A stretch of 46,522 nt of DNA from Candidatus Woesearchaeota archaeon (GTDB taxonomy: Archaea > Nanobdellota > Nanobdellia > Woesearchaeales > GW2011-AR4), in the NCBI GenBank assembly GCA_016187495.1, contig JACPJP010000011.1, positions 1 to 46,522 on the forward strand. The letters are read 5' to 3'. How positions within the stretch are numbered: position 1 is the stretch's first letter; every line of letters begins with the position of its first letter. The position numbers and the translations under genes were made by a program. Below, piece by piece: positions 9,975-17,361 of the stretch. Below the pieces are notes generated by a model. That model made no database searches. It worked only from the letters and a program-made list of their open reading frames with translations, and was not told the origin of the DNA.

Positions 9975-11462
9975 TTATCTTATTGTCTTTAAGCCAAAGC
10001 TCTTGCATTGCTTTATTATTTCGTTCTCCTCAGATTCTTTTGATATTGTGCATAACAATGAAAGGTTTTTTCTTAAGCCGATATTTGTTCCTTCCGGCGT
10101 TTCGATGGGGCATAGCCTTCCAAGATGCGTTGAGTGCAATTCGCGAGCTTCAAAATTTTCCTGGCTGGCGCTTAATGGGCTGACAACGCGCTGAAGATGA
10201 GAAAGCATCTCTAGGTAATTCAGCCTCTGAATTCTTTGGCTTATCCCTTTTCTTCCGCTAACCCATGTGCCTGTTGCCATGGAAGAGTAAATTCTTTGGG
10301 TAAGGAGCTTGTCCCTTATGAGATTCTTGATTGTAGGGAACTTCCCGCGCTTCACCATCCTCTGGAAATTGTATAATAAGTCCCCAATAAGAACCTTTAA
10401 GTTGAGCCTTAACAAATCTCCAAGAAGGTCTCCAGCTAATTTTAGCTTTTTGTTCATGTAATGGTCCTTGTCATCTACTGGAAGCTCTTCCCTTGAAACT
10501 CTTAAAAATTTCTTCAACATCTTGCACAAGTTGTAAGCTTTGAAAATCCTGTCTTCCTTCTTTATTCCCAAATGGGGAAGCAGGTACTTGTCAAGAATTT
10601 CCTGCATCCTCTCTGTCCTTACCTCTTTTGATTGCGTAATTCCTATTTTCTTTGCTATGTAATCCAAAGCCTCTTCTTCTGTCTTTATGCTTGCAAACTC
10701 TATCAAGTTGATAATAACTTCATCAAACTGCCTATCTTCTGAAACAAGCCTTGTGATTTCCTCATCCTTAAGAAGGCCTAAGGCTTTTATTACTACAATG
10801 GCAGGTATTCTCCTTACACGCGTAAAAGTCAGGTAGAAAATCCCATCCTTGAGCTTATCTAATGTATGGGGGATTTTAAACGAGCCATATTCAGAAAACA
10901 TCTTCCCAACATACTCCGATGCACCTGACGAAGGCTTCTCAACAAGGAATTTATTGGATGCTAGATCTTCTATGGTTATAAGCACCTTTTCAGTTCCATT
11001 AATTATGAAATACCCACCCGGTTCATTGGGGTCTTCACCTTTCTCCACTAATTCTTCCTTGCTCAAGCCGTGCAGATGGCACCATCTGCTCTTCAGCATT
11101 ATCGGTATATTGCCTATCTGTGTGGTAAAGCTTTCCCTTTGGACGCCGTTAATATGCGCGCTGACTTCTATAAATGTTGGAGCAGAATATGTAAGCTTTC
11201 TCAATCTCGCTTCTACCGGGAATATATCCCTTTTGCTTCCATCCGCTTCTGTAATTTCAGGCTTTACTGCCCATATCTTATCCAGCCTTATCTTGAAATC
11301 ATCAATGTTATGCGGAATGATTGTAGGCACTATTTCGTGGTTTTCCTCCAAAATATTATTCAGCTCTTTCTCCATGAAATTGTTAAAGGACTCTATGTCC
11401 GAGTCTACAAAGCTCTGCTCATCAAAATATTTCCGGATTAAGGTCTTGCCGTATTTATACAT
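9975..11462 (-). CDS. rpoB2: DNA-directed RNA polymerase subunit B'' (N-terminal half of the second-largest subunit)
   Basis: 495 residues covering protrusion, lobe and fork. Recognisable motifs are GGYFIINGTEKVLI, the fork-region RVVSPLSASQENFEARELH and the C-terminal LCPIETPEGTNIGLRKNLSL. The start overlaps the end of rpoH by 8 bases, indicating translational coupling. The C-terminus ends where archaeal split B genes usually break, and B' resumes 21 bases later. Confidence 0.97.
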   Translation of the reverse strand: MYKYGKTLIRKYFDEQSFVDSDIESFNNFMEKELNNILEENHEIVPTIIPHNIDDFKIRLDKIWAVKPEITEADGSKRDIFPVEARLRKLTYSAPTFIEVSAHINGVQRESFTTQIGNIPIMLKSRWCHLHGLSKEELVEKGEDPNEPGGYFIINGTEKVLITIEDLASNKFLVEKPSSGASEYVGKMFSEYGSFKIPHTLDKLKDGIFYLTFTRVRRIPAIVVIKALGLLKDEEITRLVSEDRQFDEVIINLIEFASIKTEEEALDYIAKKIGITQSKEVRTERMQEILDKYLLPHLGIKKEDRIFKAYNLCKMLKKFLRVSREELPVDDKDHYMNKKLKLAGDLLGDLLRLNLKVLIGDLLYNFQRMVKRGKFPTIKNLIRDKLLTQRIYSSMATGTWVSGRKGISQRIQRLNYLEMLSHLQRVVSPLSASQENFEARELHSTHLGRLCPIETPEGTNIGLRKNLSLLCTISKESEENEIIKQCKSFGLKTIR

Positions 11463-11697
11463 CTACAACCACCCTGTAAAAGATTGCTTCACCTGCAGTT
11501 TCGCTTGCCCTGGCTATTTTTATCACGTCTCCTGGCTTTGCGCCTAATGAGGAGATAGCTGCATCTGTCTTAAGAATTCTTGGCAGCTCTTTTACAGAAA
11601 CGTTATACTTCTCCAGCAGCTTTTGTTTCTGGGCATCGCTTAGCTTTTGGTGCTTCGGTATCAGTATATGCTTGTCTGTTTTGAACTTCTTCTTCAT
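11455..11697 (-). CDS. rpoH: DNA-directed RNA polymerase subunit H (RPB5 C-terminal homolog)
   Basis: 80 residues, normal for archaeal RpoH. It matches the RPB5 assembly domain: ILIPKHQKLS near the N-terminus, LPRILKTDAA in the middle and PGDVIKIARASETAGEAIFYRVV at the end. First gene of the RNAP operon. A TATA-like T/A-rich segment (about 11720-11735 on the minus strand) is correctly spaced from its start and coincides with the 3' flank of tRNA-Lys. Confidence 0.96.
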   Translation of the reverse strand: MKKKFKTDKHILIPKHQKLSDAQKQKLLEKYNVSVKELPRILKTDAAISSLGAKPGDVIKIARASETAGEAIFYRVVVDV

Positions 11698-11719
11698 TCT
11701 TTTGCTAAAACCCTTCCGT

Positions 11720-11735
11720 TGATTAAAAAATAAAT
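11720..11735 (-). promoter_or_regulatory. Shared T-rich tRNA terminator and rpoH TATA-like box
   Basis: Read on the minus strand, the sequence after the tRNA-Lys discriminator base is TTTATTTTTTAATC. Its T run would suit termination of the tRNA transcript. Its TTTATTTTTTAA part lies about 25-35 bases before the rpoH ATG, where a TATA box is expected. One short site may therefore do both jobs; alternatively the tRNAs and the RNAP operon are co-transcribed. Confidence 0.4.
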
Positions 11736-11871
11736 GGGCCGGACGAGATTCGAACTCGCGACCACATCATTGCTTTCAAATTTTTGAAAGTTCGAAAACT
11801 TCTGGTTTTCGTTAAAAGTGATGTGCTCTTCCCCGCTTCATGCTTGAAGTACCAGGCTGAGCTACCGGCCC
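11735..11871 (-). tRNA. tRNA-Lys(TTT) with D-loop and anticodon-loop introns
   Basis: Acceptor GGGCCGG/CCGGCCC, T stem GCGAG/CTCGT with TTCGAAT loop, A73; CCA not encoded. Removing 21 bases (11830-11850) restores D stem GCTC/GAGC with loop AGCCTGGTA. Removing 42 bases (11771-11812) restores stem CATCA/TGATG with loop CTTTTAA, anticodon TTT at 11814-11816. Mature length 74. Both introns form bulge-helix-bulge (BHB) sites. D loop: helix CCTG/CGGG with bulges GTA and GAA beside inner stem CTTCA/TGAAG. Anticodon: helix CTTT/AAAG with bulges TAA and CAA at the canonical 37/38 site. The predicted cuts (GT/A with GA/A; TA/A with CA/A) give exactly the expected tRNA. Confidence 0.95.
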
Positions 11872-11886
11872 GCGTTTTTAAAAAAA

Positions 11887-12041
11887 CGCCCTGGCCGGGA
11901 CTTTCACCAACATTGTTACATATGATTGCAAATAAAGTAACCAGTTGCTTTGAACCCGGGTCGAAGCCGTGACAGGGCTTCATGATAGTTGCTGCAACGC
12001 TTTATTGCTTAAAACGCTGTGCCAGGCTACACTACCAGGGC
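11887..12041 (-). tRNA. tRNA-Asp(GTC) with D-loop and T-loop introns
   Basis: Acceptor GCCCTGG/CCAGGGC with G73; anticodon stem AAGCC/GGCTT with loop CTGTCAC, uninterrupted. A 32-base insertion (about 11989-12020; ends uncertain by a base or two) splits the D loop after GCCTGGC. It holds a 9-bp hairpin (CAGCGTTTT/AAAGCGTTG) and a weaker CTG/CAG central helix. A 48-base insertion (11901-11948) splits the T loop after TTCAAA; helix TTCA/TGAA with bulges AAG and AGT predicts cuts that restore TTCAAAT. Mature length about 75. Fifteen bases upstream of tRNA-Lys, so probably one transcript. A TATATAAA lies only 6-14 bases before the mature 5' end, closer than usual. Confidence 0.93.
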
Positions 12042-12527
12042 ATTTTGTTTATATAGCATAGATAACCCTTCCATGACTAAAACAAGCTTAAAAGGATAGT
12101 GTTTGGTCTAAAGAAGGATTATTTTGCATTTATTAAAAGATAATTTGCTTATTTATAAATTTTACGGAATTTTGCTAAGATTGCATAGAATTATACCTCT
12201 TTAAAACTCCTTTACAAGAATTACTCAACTGCTTCCGTAAAGGTAGTATTTAATATTTTCGCTAGTGGAGTAAATAAGTAGAGTAAATATTTAGCCCATT
12301 ACTCAAAAATAAGAATAGTTATTCTGTATACAATAAAAATTTATTAATGGTAATTCTGCGGTTCTTTTTCTTTCAGAAAACTAGATGGAAAAAGAACAAC
12401 TGCTAGTTTACTTACTTCCATAGGTTCTATCTTTTTCGAGCAATAATGGTCTCTTCTATTGATTTTGCGTCATGAAATTTTTTGCATTCAGAAAGATATA
12501 TAAACACACTTATAGTTACAGAAATAA
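12042..12527. other. 486-base AT-rich intergenic region
   Basis: No convincing ORF. It separates the minus-strand tRNA/RNAP unit from plus-strand eif1a and must hold their promoters. A 10-bp inverted repeat, GTTCTTTTTC (12361-12370) and GAAAAAGAAC (12388-12397) with a 17-base loop, is the only clear structure. At the right end TATATAAA (about 12496-12503) is the likely eif1a TATA box. I see no box C/D or H/ACA RNA. Confidence 0.6.
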
Positions 12528-12872
12528 ATGAGCAAGAAGAAAGAGCAACTGGCAGAGCAGGAGAAGCTGCAGCAGGAGATTTCTAGAATAAAATTGCCAC
12601 GAGGCAACCAAACACTGGGTGTTCTCGAGCAAAGGCTTGGGGCATCAAGGATGCGTGTTCGCTGCTTAGACGGCAAGACAAGAATATGTAGAATACCTGG
12701 AAGATTAAAAAGAAAATTATGGGTAAGGGAAAATGACATTCTTATTGTAGAGCCATGGGAGTTTTCAGGAGAAGGTAAAGGAGATATACTCTATAAGTAT
12801 ACCCCAACCCAAATTGTTTTCTTAAAAAATAAAGGATACTTGAAAAAGTTAGATGATTTGGATGAGTTCTGA
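12528..12872 (+). CDS. eif1a: Translation initiation factor aIF1A
   Basis: 114 residues. An OB-fold core follows a charged, helical N-terminus. Typical eIF1A signatures are LPRGNQTLGVLEQRLGASRM, VRCLDGKTRICRIPGRLKRK and LWVRENDILIVEPWEF, then an acidic end (LDDLDEF). It binds the small-subunit A site during initiation. TATATAAA about 25-30 bases before the ATG and no ribosome-binding site point to a leaderless mRNA. Monocistronic by context. Confidence 0.97.
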   Translation: MSKKKEQLAEQEKLQQEISRIKLPRGNQTLGVLEQRLGASRMRVRCLDGKTRICRIPGRLKRKLWVRENDILIVEPWEFSGEGKGDILYKYTPTQIVFLKNKGYLKKLDDLDEF

Positions 12873-12914
12873 AATTTGCAATAATTTAGCTTTCTGAAGT
12901 AAATGTTTTATTCA

Positions 12915-12997
12915 GAAAATTTGCTTTCGCATATTTTCAGTATTTACTGCTCGGTGAAAATTTTACTGCCAATAAATTTTCTCCTCGCCTATTGATT
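12915..12997. repeat. Dispersed two-hairpin repeat R2, copy 1
   Basis: About 83 bases aligned with 34187-34267. Hairpin 1 is GAAAATTTGC-tttc-GCATATTTTC with one mismatch. A spacer of AGTATTTACTGCTC type follows. Hairpin 2 is GGTGAAAATTT/AAATTTTCTCC with one mismatch around an ACTGCCAA loop. In the other copy hairpin 2 is GGCGGAATTT/AAATTCCGCC, so pairs have changed on both sides. Lies between eif1a and the next gene. Confidence 0.75.
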
Positions 12998-13113
12998 GCA
13001 ATACTAATGAATCAATCTAAATAAAATATTTCCAATACAATTAACTAAAATTTTCTTTTACCACTCTAGAATAGAAATATTTAAATATGAGCTGCGTTTA
13101 GTAACTGAACAAG

Positions 13114-13647
13114 ATGGGTGGAAACAAGTTTATTGTTTTTGTAATGTATATAGCATTATTGGTTGCATTTCTCGGATTAATATCCATGATTTTTGACCTC
13201 CATAGGTTTGCTTTTTACCTTGAATTCCTAATTCTGCTTGTATTATTTCTTATCGGAATTATTGCAGCTATAGGCATAAGCCACAACATGAGATGGGCTT
13301 GGATATTGCTTGCATTATTTTTTGGATTTGTATTTTTGAACATGATTTTCATAAAAGCGATAACAACTGCTAATATAAACTATTTTATGCATTTGATTGT
13401 CGTAGCAGTTGCAGGATTCTTTATTTCATTATTCAGCATTGAAAAAGAAAAAGTTGAAGCGGCTGAAGAGGAAACAGTGACAAAAATATTTACCCCGGGA
13501 AAGTATATAGCAAGCAAAACCGGAACAAAGTTCCACAGCCCGAAATGTGACTGGGGTAAAAAGGTAAAGAAAATCAATGCCGTTTGGTTTAATACAAAGG
13601 AGGAAGCAAAGGAAGCCGGATACAAGGCTGACGATTGCATTAGATAA
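13114..13647 (+). CDS. Four-helix membrane protein with C-terminal Cys-containing metal-binding-like domain
   Basis: 177 residues. Four hydrophobic helices at about 5-25, 33-53, 59-80 and 90-108 are followed by a short acidic linker. The soluble C-terminus reads YIASKTGTKFHSPKCDWGKK ... FNTKEEAKEAGYKADDC. This resembles the small domain found at the ends of nucleases and in Ada-like metal-binding modules (usual pattern YVASKNSKKYHxxxCxWA...AxxAGYxxCxxC), here with fewer cysteines. ATATTTAAATA (about 13076-13086) sits ~28 bases before the ATG, so the mRNA is leaderless. Function unknown. Confidence 0.82.
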   Translation: MGGNKFIVFVMYIALLVAFLGLISMIFDLHRFAFYLEFLILLVLFLIGIIAAIGISHNMRWAWILLALFFGFVFLNMIFIKAITTANINYFMHLIVVAVAGFFISLFSIEKEKVEAAEEETVTKIFTPGKYIASKTGTKFHSPKCDWGKKVKKINAVWFNTKEEAKEAGYKADDCIR

Positions 13648-13690
13648 TTTATTCGGTGCTAGACGGTACTAACTACCTATTTGTAAAAAT

Positions 13691-13930
13691 TTATTTTTTT
13701 CTCCCAACAATAATTTTATGCGCATTTTTAGCTTTTTCCTTGACGTGCTTAAGCAGAACGCGTGCCCATACAAATTCTGTTGCCAAAATTGCCAGCCCAA
13801 GAGGAATAATGATTATTGCAGGACCTGGAATAAAAACTAGGATAATGCCAAATAGCAAAACACTGCCTCCAATAACGAGGACAATAAGCTTTTTAGTATG
13901 CCTCAATACATTATTTATCATTTTTTCCAC
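13691..13930 (-). CDS. PGPGW-family small transmembrane protein
   Basis: 79 residues with two hydrophobic stretches. The second carries the family pattern FIPGPAIIIIPLGLAILATEF followed by WARVLLKHVKEKAK; the classic PGPGW is here PGPAI. Bacterial and archaeal members are uncharacterised inner-membrane proteins. Its start overlaps the end of lspA by 13 bases, so the two are co-translated and may work together in the membrane. Confidence 0.8.
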   Translation of the reverse strand: MEKMINNVLRHTKKLIVLVIGGSVLLFGIILVFIPGPAIIIIPLGLAILATEFVWARVLLKHVKEKAKNAHKIIVGRKK

Positions 13931-14361
13931 AAATAAATTATCAACCCAATGACCCCAATAGTCACAAAGCTGTCTGCAAAATTAAATATGGGCCATATCT
14001 GGAAGTCCAGAAAATCTATTACATGCCCATAAGCCAAGCGATCGATTAAGTTTCCAATTGTGCCGCCTAAAACAAAACCTGCAAGAATTTGCAGCAAAGT
14101 TTCATTATTTTTTATTTTATCAAAATTATATAATATTATACCAATGACAGCAACGGAAATAAAAATTAGTATTAATGCCTGGCTTTTTAAGATTCCGAAT
14201 CCAGCTCCGGTATTCTGGATATAGGTCAAATGAAATATGTTATTTATCAATGGAGTGCTTTGGTCTAATTGAAAATTTGTTTTTATTAAGAATTTCGCAA
14301 TCTGATCAATTAAAATTACAGCCAGTGCTGTTGAAAAAACAACAACATATTTTTTTCCCAT
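13918..14361 (-). CDS. lspA: Lipoprotein signal peptidase II
   Basis: 147 residues with four transmembrane helices, the usual LspA size. Conserved features are LIDQIAKFLI (18-27), QNTGAGFG (49-56), GGTIGNLIDR (99-108), VIDFLDF with catalytic-type Asp116, and FNFADS with catalytic-type Asp130. It would cleave lipobox signal peptides after lipidation of the cysteine. LspA is standard in bacteria and unusual in archaea; no Lgt is present in this window. Followed by, and overlapping, the PGPGW gene. Confidence 0.95.
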   Translation of the reverse strand: MGKKYVVVFSTALAVILIDQIAKFLIKTNFQLDQSTPLINNIFHLTYIQNTGAGFGILKSQALILIFISVAVIGIILYNFDKIKNNETLLQILAGFVLGGTIGNLIDRLAYGHVIDFLDFQIWPIFNFADSFVTIGVIGLIIYLWKK

Positions 14362-14443
14362 ATTTCAGAAATTAGATGGCAGGTATATAAATATTATTAA
14401 AAAATGGGCTGTTAAGTCTGTTGGATATAAAAATATAAAAAAA

Positions 14444-14575
14444 TTATTTTTTGAACGCACCTACAACCACACCACATCCCCTACAACATACTAAAATATA
14501 ATCCCCATAAATTCCCATTTTAATTTTTTCCATAAATGATGTTCCTTCGCACTTTGGACAAATAGCGGTTACCAT
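14444..14575 (-). CDS. 43-residue zinc-ribbon-like protein
   Basis: Short ORF beginning MVTAICPKCEG, with a second cysteine group LVCCRGCGVVVGAF near the C-terminus; two CxxC knuckles could bind one zinc. A ribosome-binding site GAGGTG lies 5 bases before the ATG and overlaps the stop of the AbrB-like gene upstream, so the two are translationally coupled. Too short for family assignment; could be an adaptor or DNA/RNA-binding partner of the AbrB-like protein. Confidence 0.7.
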   Translation of the reverse strand: MVTAICPKCEGTSFMEKIKMGIYGDYILVCCRGCGVVVGAFKK

Positions 14576-14583
14576 TTTTCACC

Positions 14584-14757
14584 TCAATCTTCCCAATCTT
14601 CTTTTTGTATAATCAATTTATTATTTTTAAGGTCAGCGTTTAATTCTTGCTTTGATTTCCAACCTAATTTCTCAATAATTTTAGAAGGAATGACAATCCA
14701 GAATTTTTCGTATTTTGTGCCTTTGTATTCCCTGCTAATCTGACTTTGAAGCCTCAT
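14584..14757 (-). CDS. 57-residue AbrB/SpoVT-like protein
   Basis: MRLQSQISREYKGTKYEKF then WIVIPSKIIEKLGWKSKQEL, ending LKNNKLIIQKEDW. The VIPSKIIEKLGW pattern matches the swapped-hairpin AbrB/MazE fold (I/V-P-x-x-I-x-x-x-L-G/W). A TATA-like TTATATAC on the minus strand lies ~25 bases before the ATG. It diverges from the transposase gene across five copies of a palindrome (14763-14868), making autoregulation plausible. No toxin-like partner is recognisable; the zinc-ribbon gene follows directly. Confidence 0.72.
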   Translation of the reverse strand: MRLQSQISREYKGTKYEKFWIVIPSKIIEKLGWKSKQELNADLKNNKLIIQKEDWED

Positions 14758-14762
14758 AGAGC

Positions 14763-14868
14763 TTTAGATACCTAACTTGTATATAAGCTTTTCGATACCG
14801 AAAACTATATTTTAGGTATCTATATTTTTAGATACCGAAATATTTATATAGTAGTTTAGATACCTAAA
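14763..14868. promoter_or_regulatory. Divergent promoter with five copies of a 14-bp palindrome
   Basis: Copies of TTTAG(A/G)TA(C/T)C(T/G)AAA occur at 14763-14775, 14791-14803 (diverged TTCGATACCGAAA), 14811-14822 (opposite orientation), 14827-14840 and 14855-14868. TATA-like boxes lie at about 14777-14787 (minus) and 14840-14850 (plus), interleaved with the copies. The arrangement looks like a repressor operator array covering both promoters. Confidence 0.75.
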
Positions 14869-14874
14869 TAGTAT

Positions 14875-15771
14875 ATGGAAAAGATAACATGTCGATATTG
14901 CAAAAGTGAAAATACTGTTAAGAGAGGATTAAGCCAAACCCAAAATAGAGGCAAACAGCAAAGGCACTTATGCAAAGATTGTAAGAAGACATTTATTTTA
15001 GATAATGGCTTTTGGAAGAAAAAGAACAGCGAAGCCAAGATTACAGCAACTATAGACCTTTACTTTTCTAATCTCTCAAGCAGGAAAGTAAGAAACCACT
15101 TTAGAAGGCATTGGGAGCATAATGCCTCTCATGTTACCGTTTTGAATTGGTGCAGGGAATATACTTTGAAAGTCAGCAAATTCATAGATACCCTAAAGCC
15201 ACAATTAAGCGGTCAGCTTTATGCAGACGAAACAGAAATCCCAAGAGGATGCAACACAAAAAGAAAGGGCGGGGATAAATTTTGGTGTGCGGTAGATTGG
15301 GGAACGAGATATATTAACGCTACGCTTTACAGCCCTAATCCTCAAAATATGGAAGATGCAGTAAGCTTTATGGCAAAAATTAAGCAGTCAAATGATAAGC
15401 CAAAATACATTCAGACAGATGCCTTAACTTTTTACCCAAGAGCATTTACAAAAGTATTTTATAATAACATTCGGAAAAAAGATGAAAGAGTAAAGCATCT
15501 TGTAAATAATGTTTCAAAAACAGGAAAACATAATGTAAGAATAGAAACAGTTTTCTCTAAAATAAAGGACAGGGTAGATGATTTTAGAGGGATTAAAGCA
15601 TTATGGTCAGCACCAATATTAATGCAGGGAATAATATTACAGCATAACTATATCGAGGCTCATACTACGACTGGAAAGATTCCTGCGGAATTGGCAGGGA
15701 TAAAATTAGATGTTGAGAAAAATAGGTGGTTAGGGCTTATACTTTTATCCCAATCTGCTCAACTTCCTTAA
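14875..15771 (+). CDS. DDE transposase (IS6/IS240-like) with N-terminal zinc ribbon
   Basis: 298 residues. A zinc ribbon (CRYC, 6-9; CKDC, 33-36) precedes a helical DNA-binding region and the catalytic core: Asp118 (LYADETEI), Asp182 (YIQTDALTF), Glu224 (RIETVFSKIKDR). The FWCAVDWGTRYI strand and the FRGIKA tail resemble IS6-type enzymes, though the family call is not firm. The catalytic residues are intact, yet I find no terminal inverted repeats. The upstream region is instead a structured, five-operator divergent promoter, and the last 35 bases overlap a convergent gene. It may be a stranded or domesticated copy. Confidence 0.85.
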   Translation: MEKITCRYCKSENTVKRGLSQTQNRGKQQRHLCKDCKKTFILDNGFWKKKNSEAKITATIDLYFSNLSSRKVRNHFRRHWEHNASHVTVLNWCREYTLKVSKFIDTLKPQLSGQLYADETEIPRGCNTKRKGGDKFWCAVDWGTRYINATLYSPNPQNMEDAVSFMAKIKQSNDKPKYIQTDALTFYPRAFTKVFYNNIRKKDERVKHLVNNVSKTGKHNVRIETVFSKIKDRVDDFRGIKALWSAPILMQGIILQHNYIEAHTTTGKIPAELAGIKLDVEKNRWLGLILLSQSAQLP

Positions 15772-16285
15772 CATCTTCTTCATTTTCTTTTTTTGCTTTC
15801 TTCATCTCAATACTAAACTGCTTCAGTTGGGAAACATATAACCTAAAGAATATATAAATTGCCAATCCAACAAAAAATAAGATTCCAAGTAAAAAAATTA
15901 AGAAAATATCTCCCTTATTTTCTTGAACATCAAGACCAAAATATCCCAAAAAATATGTTAAAAGAGGAAGACTAAAGAGTGCTAAAGACATCATCATCAA
16001 AATTGGCAAAAATGCTGGTTTGTAGAAAACCCTATCAACTTCATCCCCCCTTTTCCTAAGTTCCTTTAAGAATCTGTCTTTTTCTTTAATGCTAAATTCG
16101 GCATTTAGATGCTTTTGAATTTCATTTTTATAATTATCTTGTTTCTCCTTTACTTCCTCCTCCCTTCTTTTTAAAATCTCATCTAAAAGCGGAACTGTTA
16201 AAGTATAGAGAGCGACTACTAAACCTAAACCAATCATAGAACCCTCAATAATGAGAATATCTAATTGTTCGATTAGATAAGCCAT
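15737..16285 (-). CDS. Membrane protein of unknown function (182 aa)
   Basis: Hydrophobic helices at about 12-36, 92-116 and 126-152. Between the first two is a charged, probably coiled-coil cytoplasmic segment (DEILKRREEEVKEKQDNYKN). The C-terminus is Lys/Glu-rich. Its ATG overlaps the stop of the preceding small membrane gene (TAATG) and a GGAGG lies just upstream, so the pair is one operon. The 3' end overlaps the transposase 3' end by 35 bases. No family recognised. Confidence 0.78.
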   Translation of the reverse strand: MAYLIEQLDILIIEGSMIGLGLVVALYTLTVPLLDEILKRREEEVKEKQDNYKNEIQKHLNAEFSIKEKDRFLKELRKRGDEVDRVFYKPAFLPILMMMSLALFSLPLLTYFLGYFGLDVQENKGDIFLIFLLGILFFVGLAIYIFFRLYVSQLKQFSIEMKKAKKENEEDVKEVEQIGIKV

Positions 16286-16515
16286 TAGAAAAACCTCCTA
16301 AATATTATTGGGAAAATAGACAATAGAAGAATAATAACAGATATTATCAATAACACCAAGCTAAAGATTACATTACCTTGTCGAAATTCAATAAGTGAGA
16401 AAATAAAATAAACTATAGATAAAAACACAAATATAAATTGGAATATGGTTATTATATACCTATTCATCATTAACTTATCTATCTCATCTTTATTTAAACC
16501 TTTCTCACTTTTCAA
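16285..16515 (-). CDS. Small two-helix membrane protein (76 aa)
   Basis: Charged N-terminus (MKSEKGLNKDEIDKLMMNRY) then two hydrophobic helices at about 22-45 and 50-73, ending RRFF. The start is TTG at 16515, chosen because GGGGGTGA lies about 10 bases upstream; an ATG is available only inside the N-terminal charged part. Overlaps the next membrane gene by one base. Likely forms a membrane pair with it. No homology recognised. Confidence 0.7.
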   Translation of the reverse strand: MKSEKGLNKDEIDKLMMNRYIITIFQFIFVFLSIVYFIFSLIEFRQGNVIFSLVLLIISVIILLLSIFPIIFRRFF

Positions 16516-16721
16516 GAAATATCACCCCCTCGGTTGTCCGCTTCCGAAAGGGTTTCAATTCACTAAAATTACCAGAAAATTCCCCATCCCATATCCAAAA
16601 GACTTTACAGCTCATTAAAAAAGTGATGCTACCGAAAAGTCAAAAATTGGTCAATTGTCACCGATTATTTTCAAATATTACCACTAATTTTCTAATAGTT
16701 ATAAAAAATTTAGAAATCTCC

Positions 16722-17012
16722 TTATTTACTTTTTCTTATTACTAGTCTTAATCGGGCAACTCTTCTATCTATTTCAGCAAACTCATCTTCGAAAAATTGT
16801 TGCTCTCTCTTTATAGCTTCTAAATCTGATACATCTTCAAACGCAATTTGTTCAATCTCTCTACAATATGCCCTGAGACCATTAGCAAAATCCCTATTCG
16901 TCTTTTCCAACGCTCTTCCATATATTGAACTGATTCTTCTAGAAATAGCAACAATCATCTTTAATTTTTCTATCTCATGCTCTAAACCCTTATCTTTTAA
17001 TGCTCTAAACAT
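16722..17012 (-). CDS. Hypothetical coiled-coil protein (96 aa)
   Basis: Wholly helical by composition, with heptad-like spacing of Leu/Ile and abundant Glu/Arg (EIEKLKMIVAISRRISSI; AEIDRRVARLRLVIRKSK). No signal peptide, membrane segment or metal site. Separated from the membrane-protein pair by about 200 bases of AT-rich DNA without a gene. Function not recognised. Confidence 0.65.
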   Translation of the reverse strand: MFRALKDKGLEHEIEKLKMIVAISRRISSIYGRALEKTNRDFANGLRAYCREIEQIAFEDVSDLEAIKREQQFFEDEFAEIDRRVARLRLVIRKSK

Positions 17013-17361
17013 AGTATTCTCTTTTATTGCCAGTAACTACTATTTAAATATTTGCTTGTCGTGTATGAATTAAGCTCCGAGTAAAGATTTTAATTGTATA
17101 TGGTGGTGTAATCCTCTTAATTTCCACGTGCCAAACAAGCTCAACATTGTTTCTGTTGTTTTTCATTCTCTTGTTCCAGAAGCTCAATTCGAGCTTCTAA
17201 TTCTCTAACTAATTTTCTCCAGCCTGACATTCATAATCTTAAGAAAGAGCGAGTATTTGCTTTTTTCGGTCGTTAGCAGATACCTTAAAAGTTTCTCAAA
17301 CTTTAGATTTTTCCTTCAGGATGCTGCACTAATTAATCCTCACGGGAGAAACAAACAGTCG
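17013..17361. other. Intergenic region with a possible 29-codon ORF
   Basis: Little structure. On the minus strand 17141-17230 could encode 29 residues beginning MSGWRKLVRELEARIELLEQ, a short coiled coil like the neighbouring proteins. It has no clear ribosome-binding site or TATA box, so I leave it unconfirmed. Confidence 0.35.
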
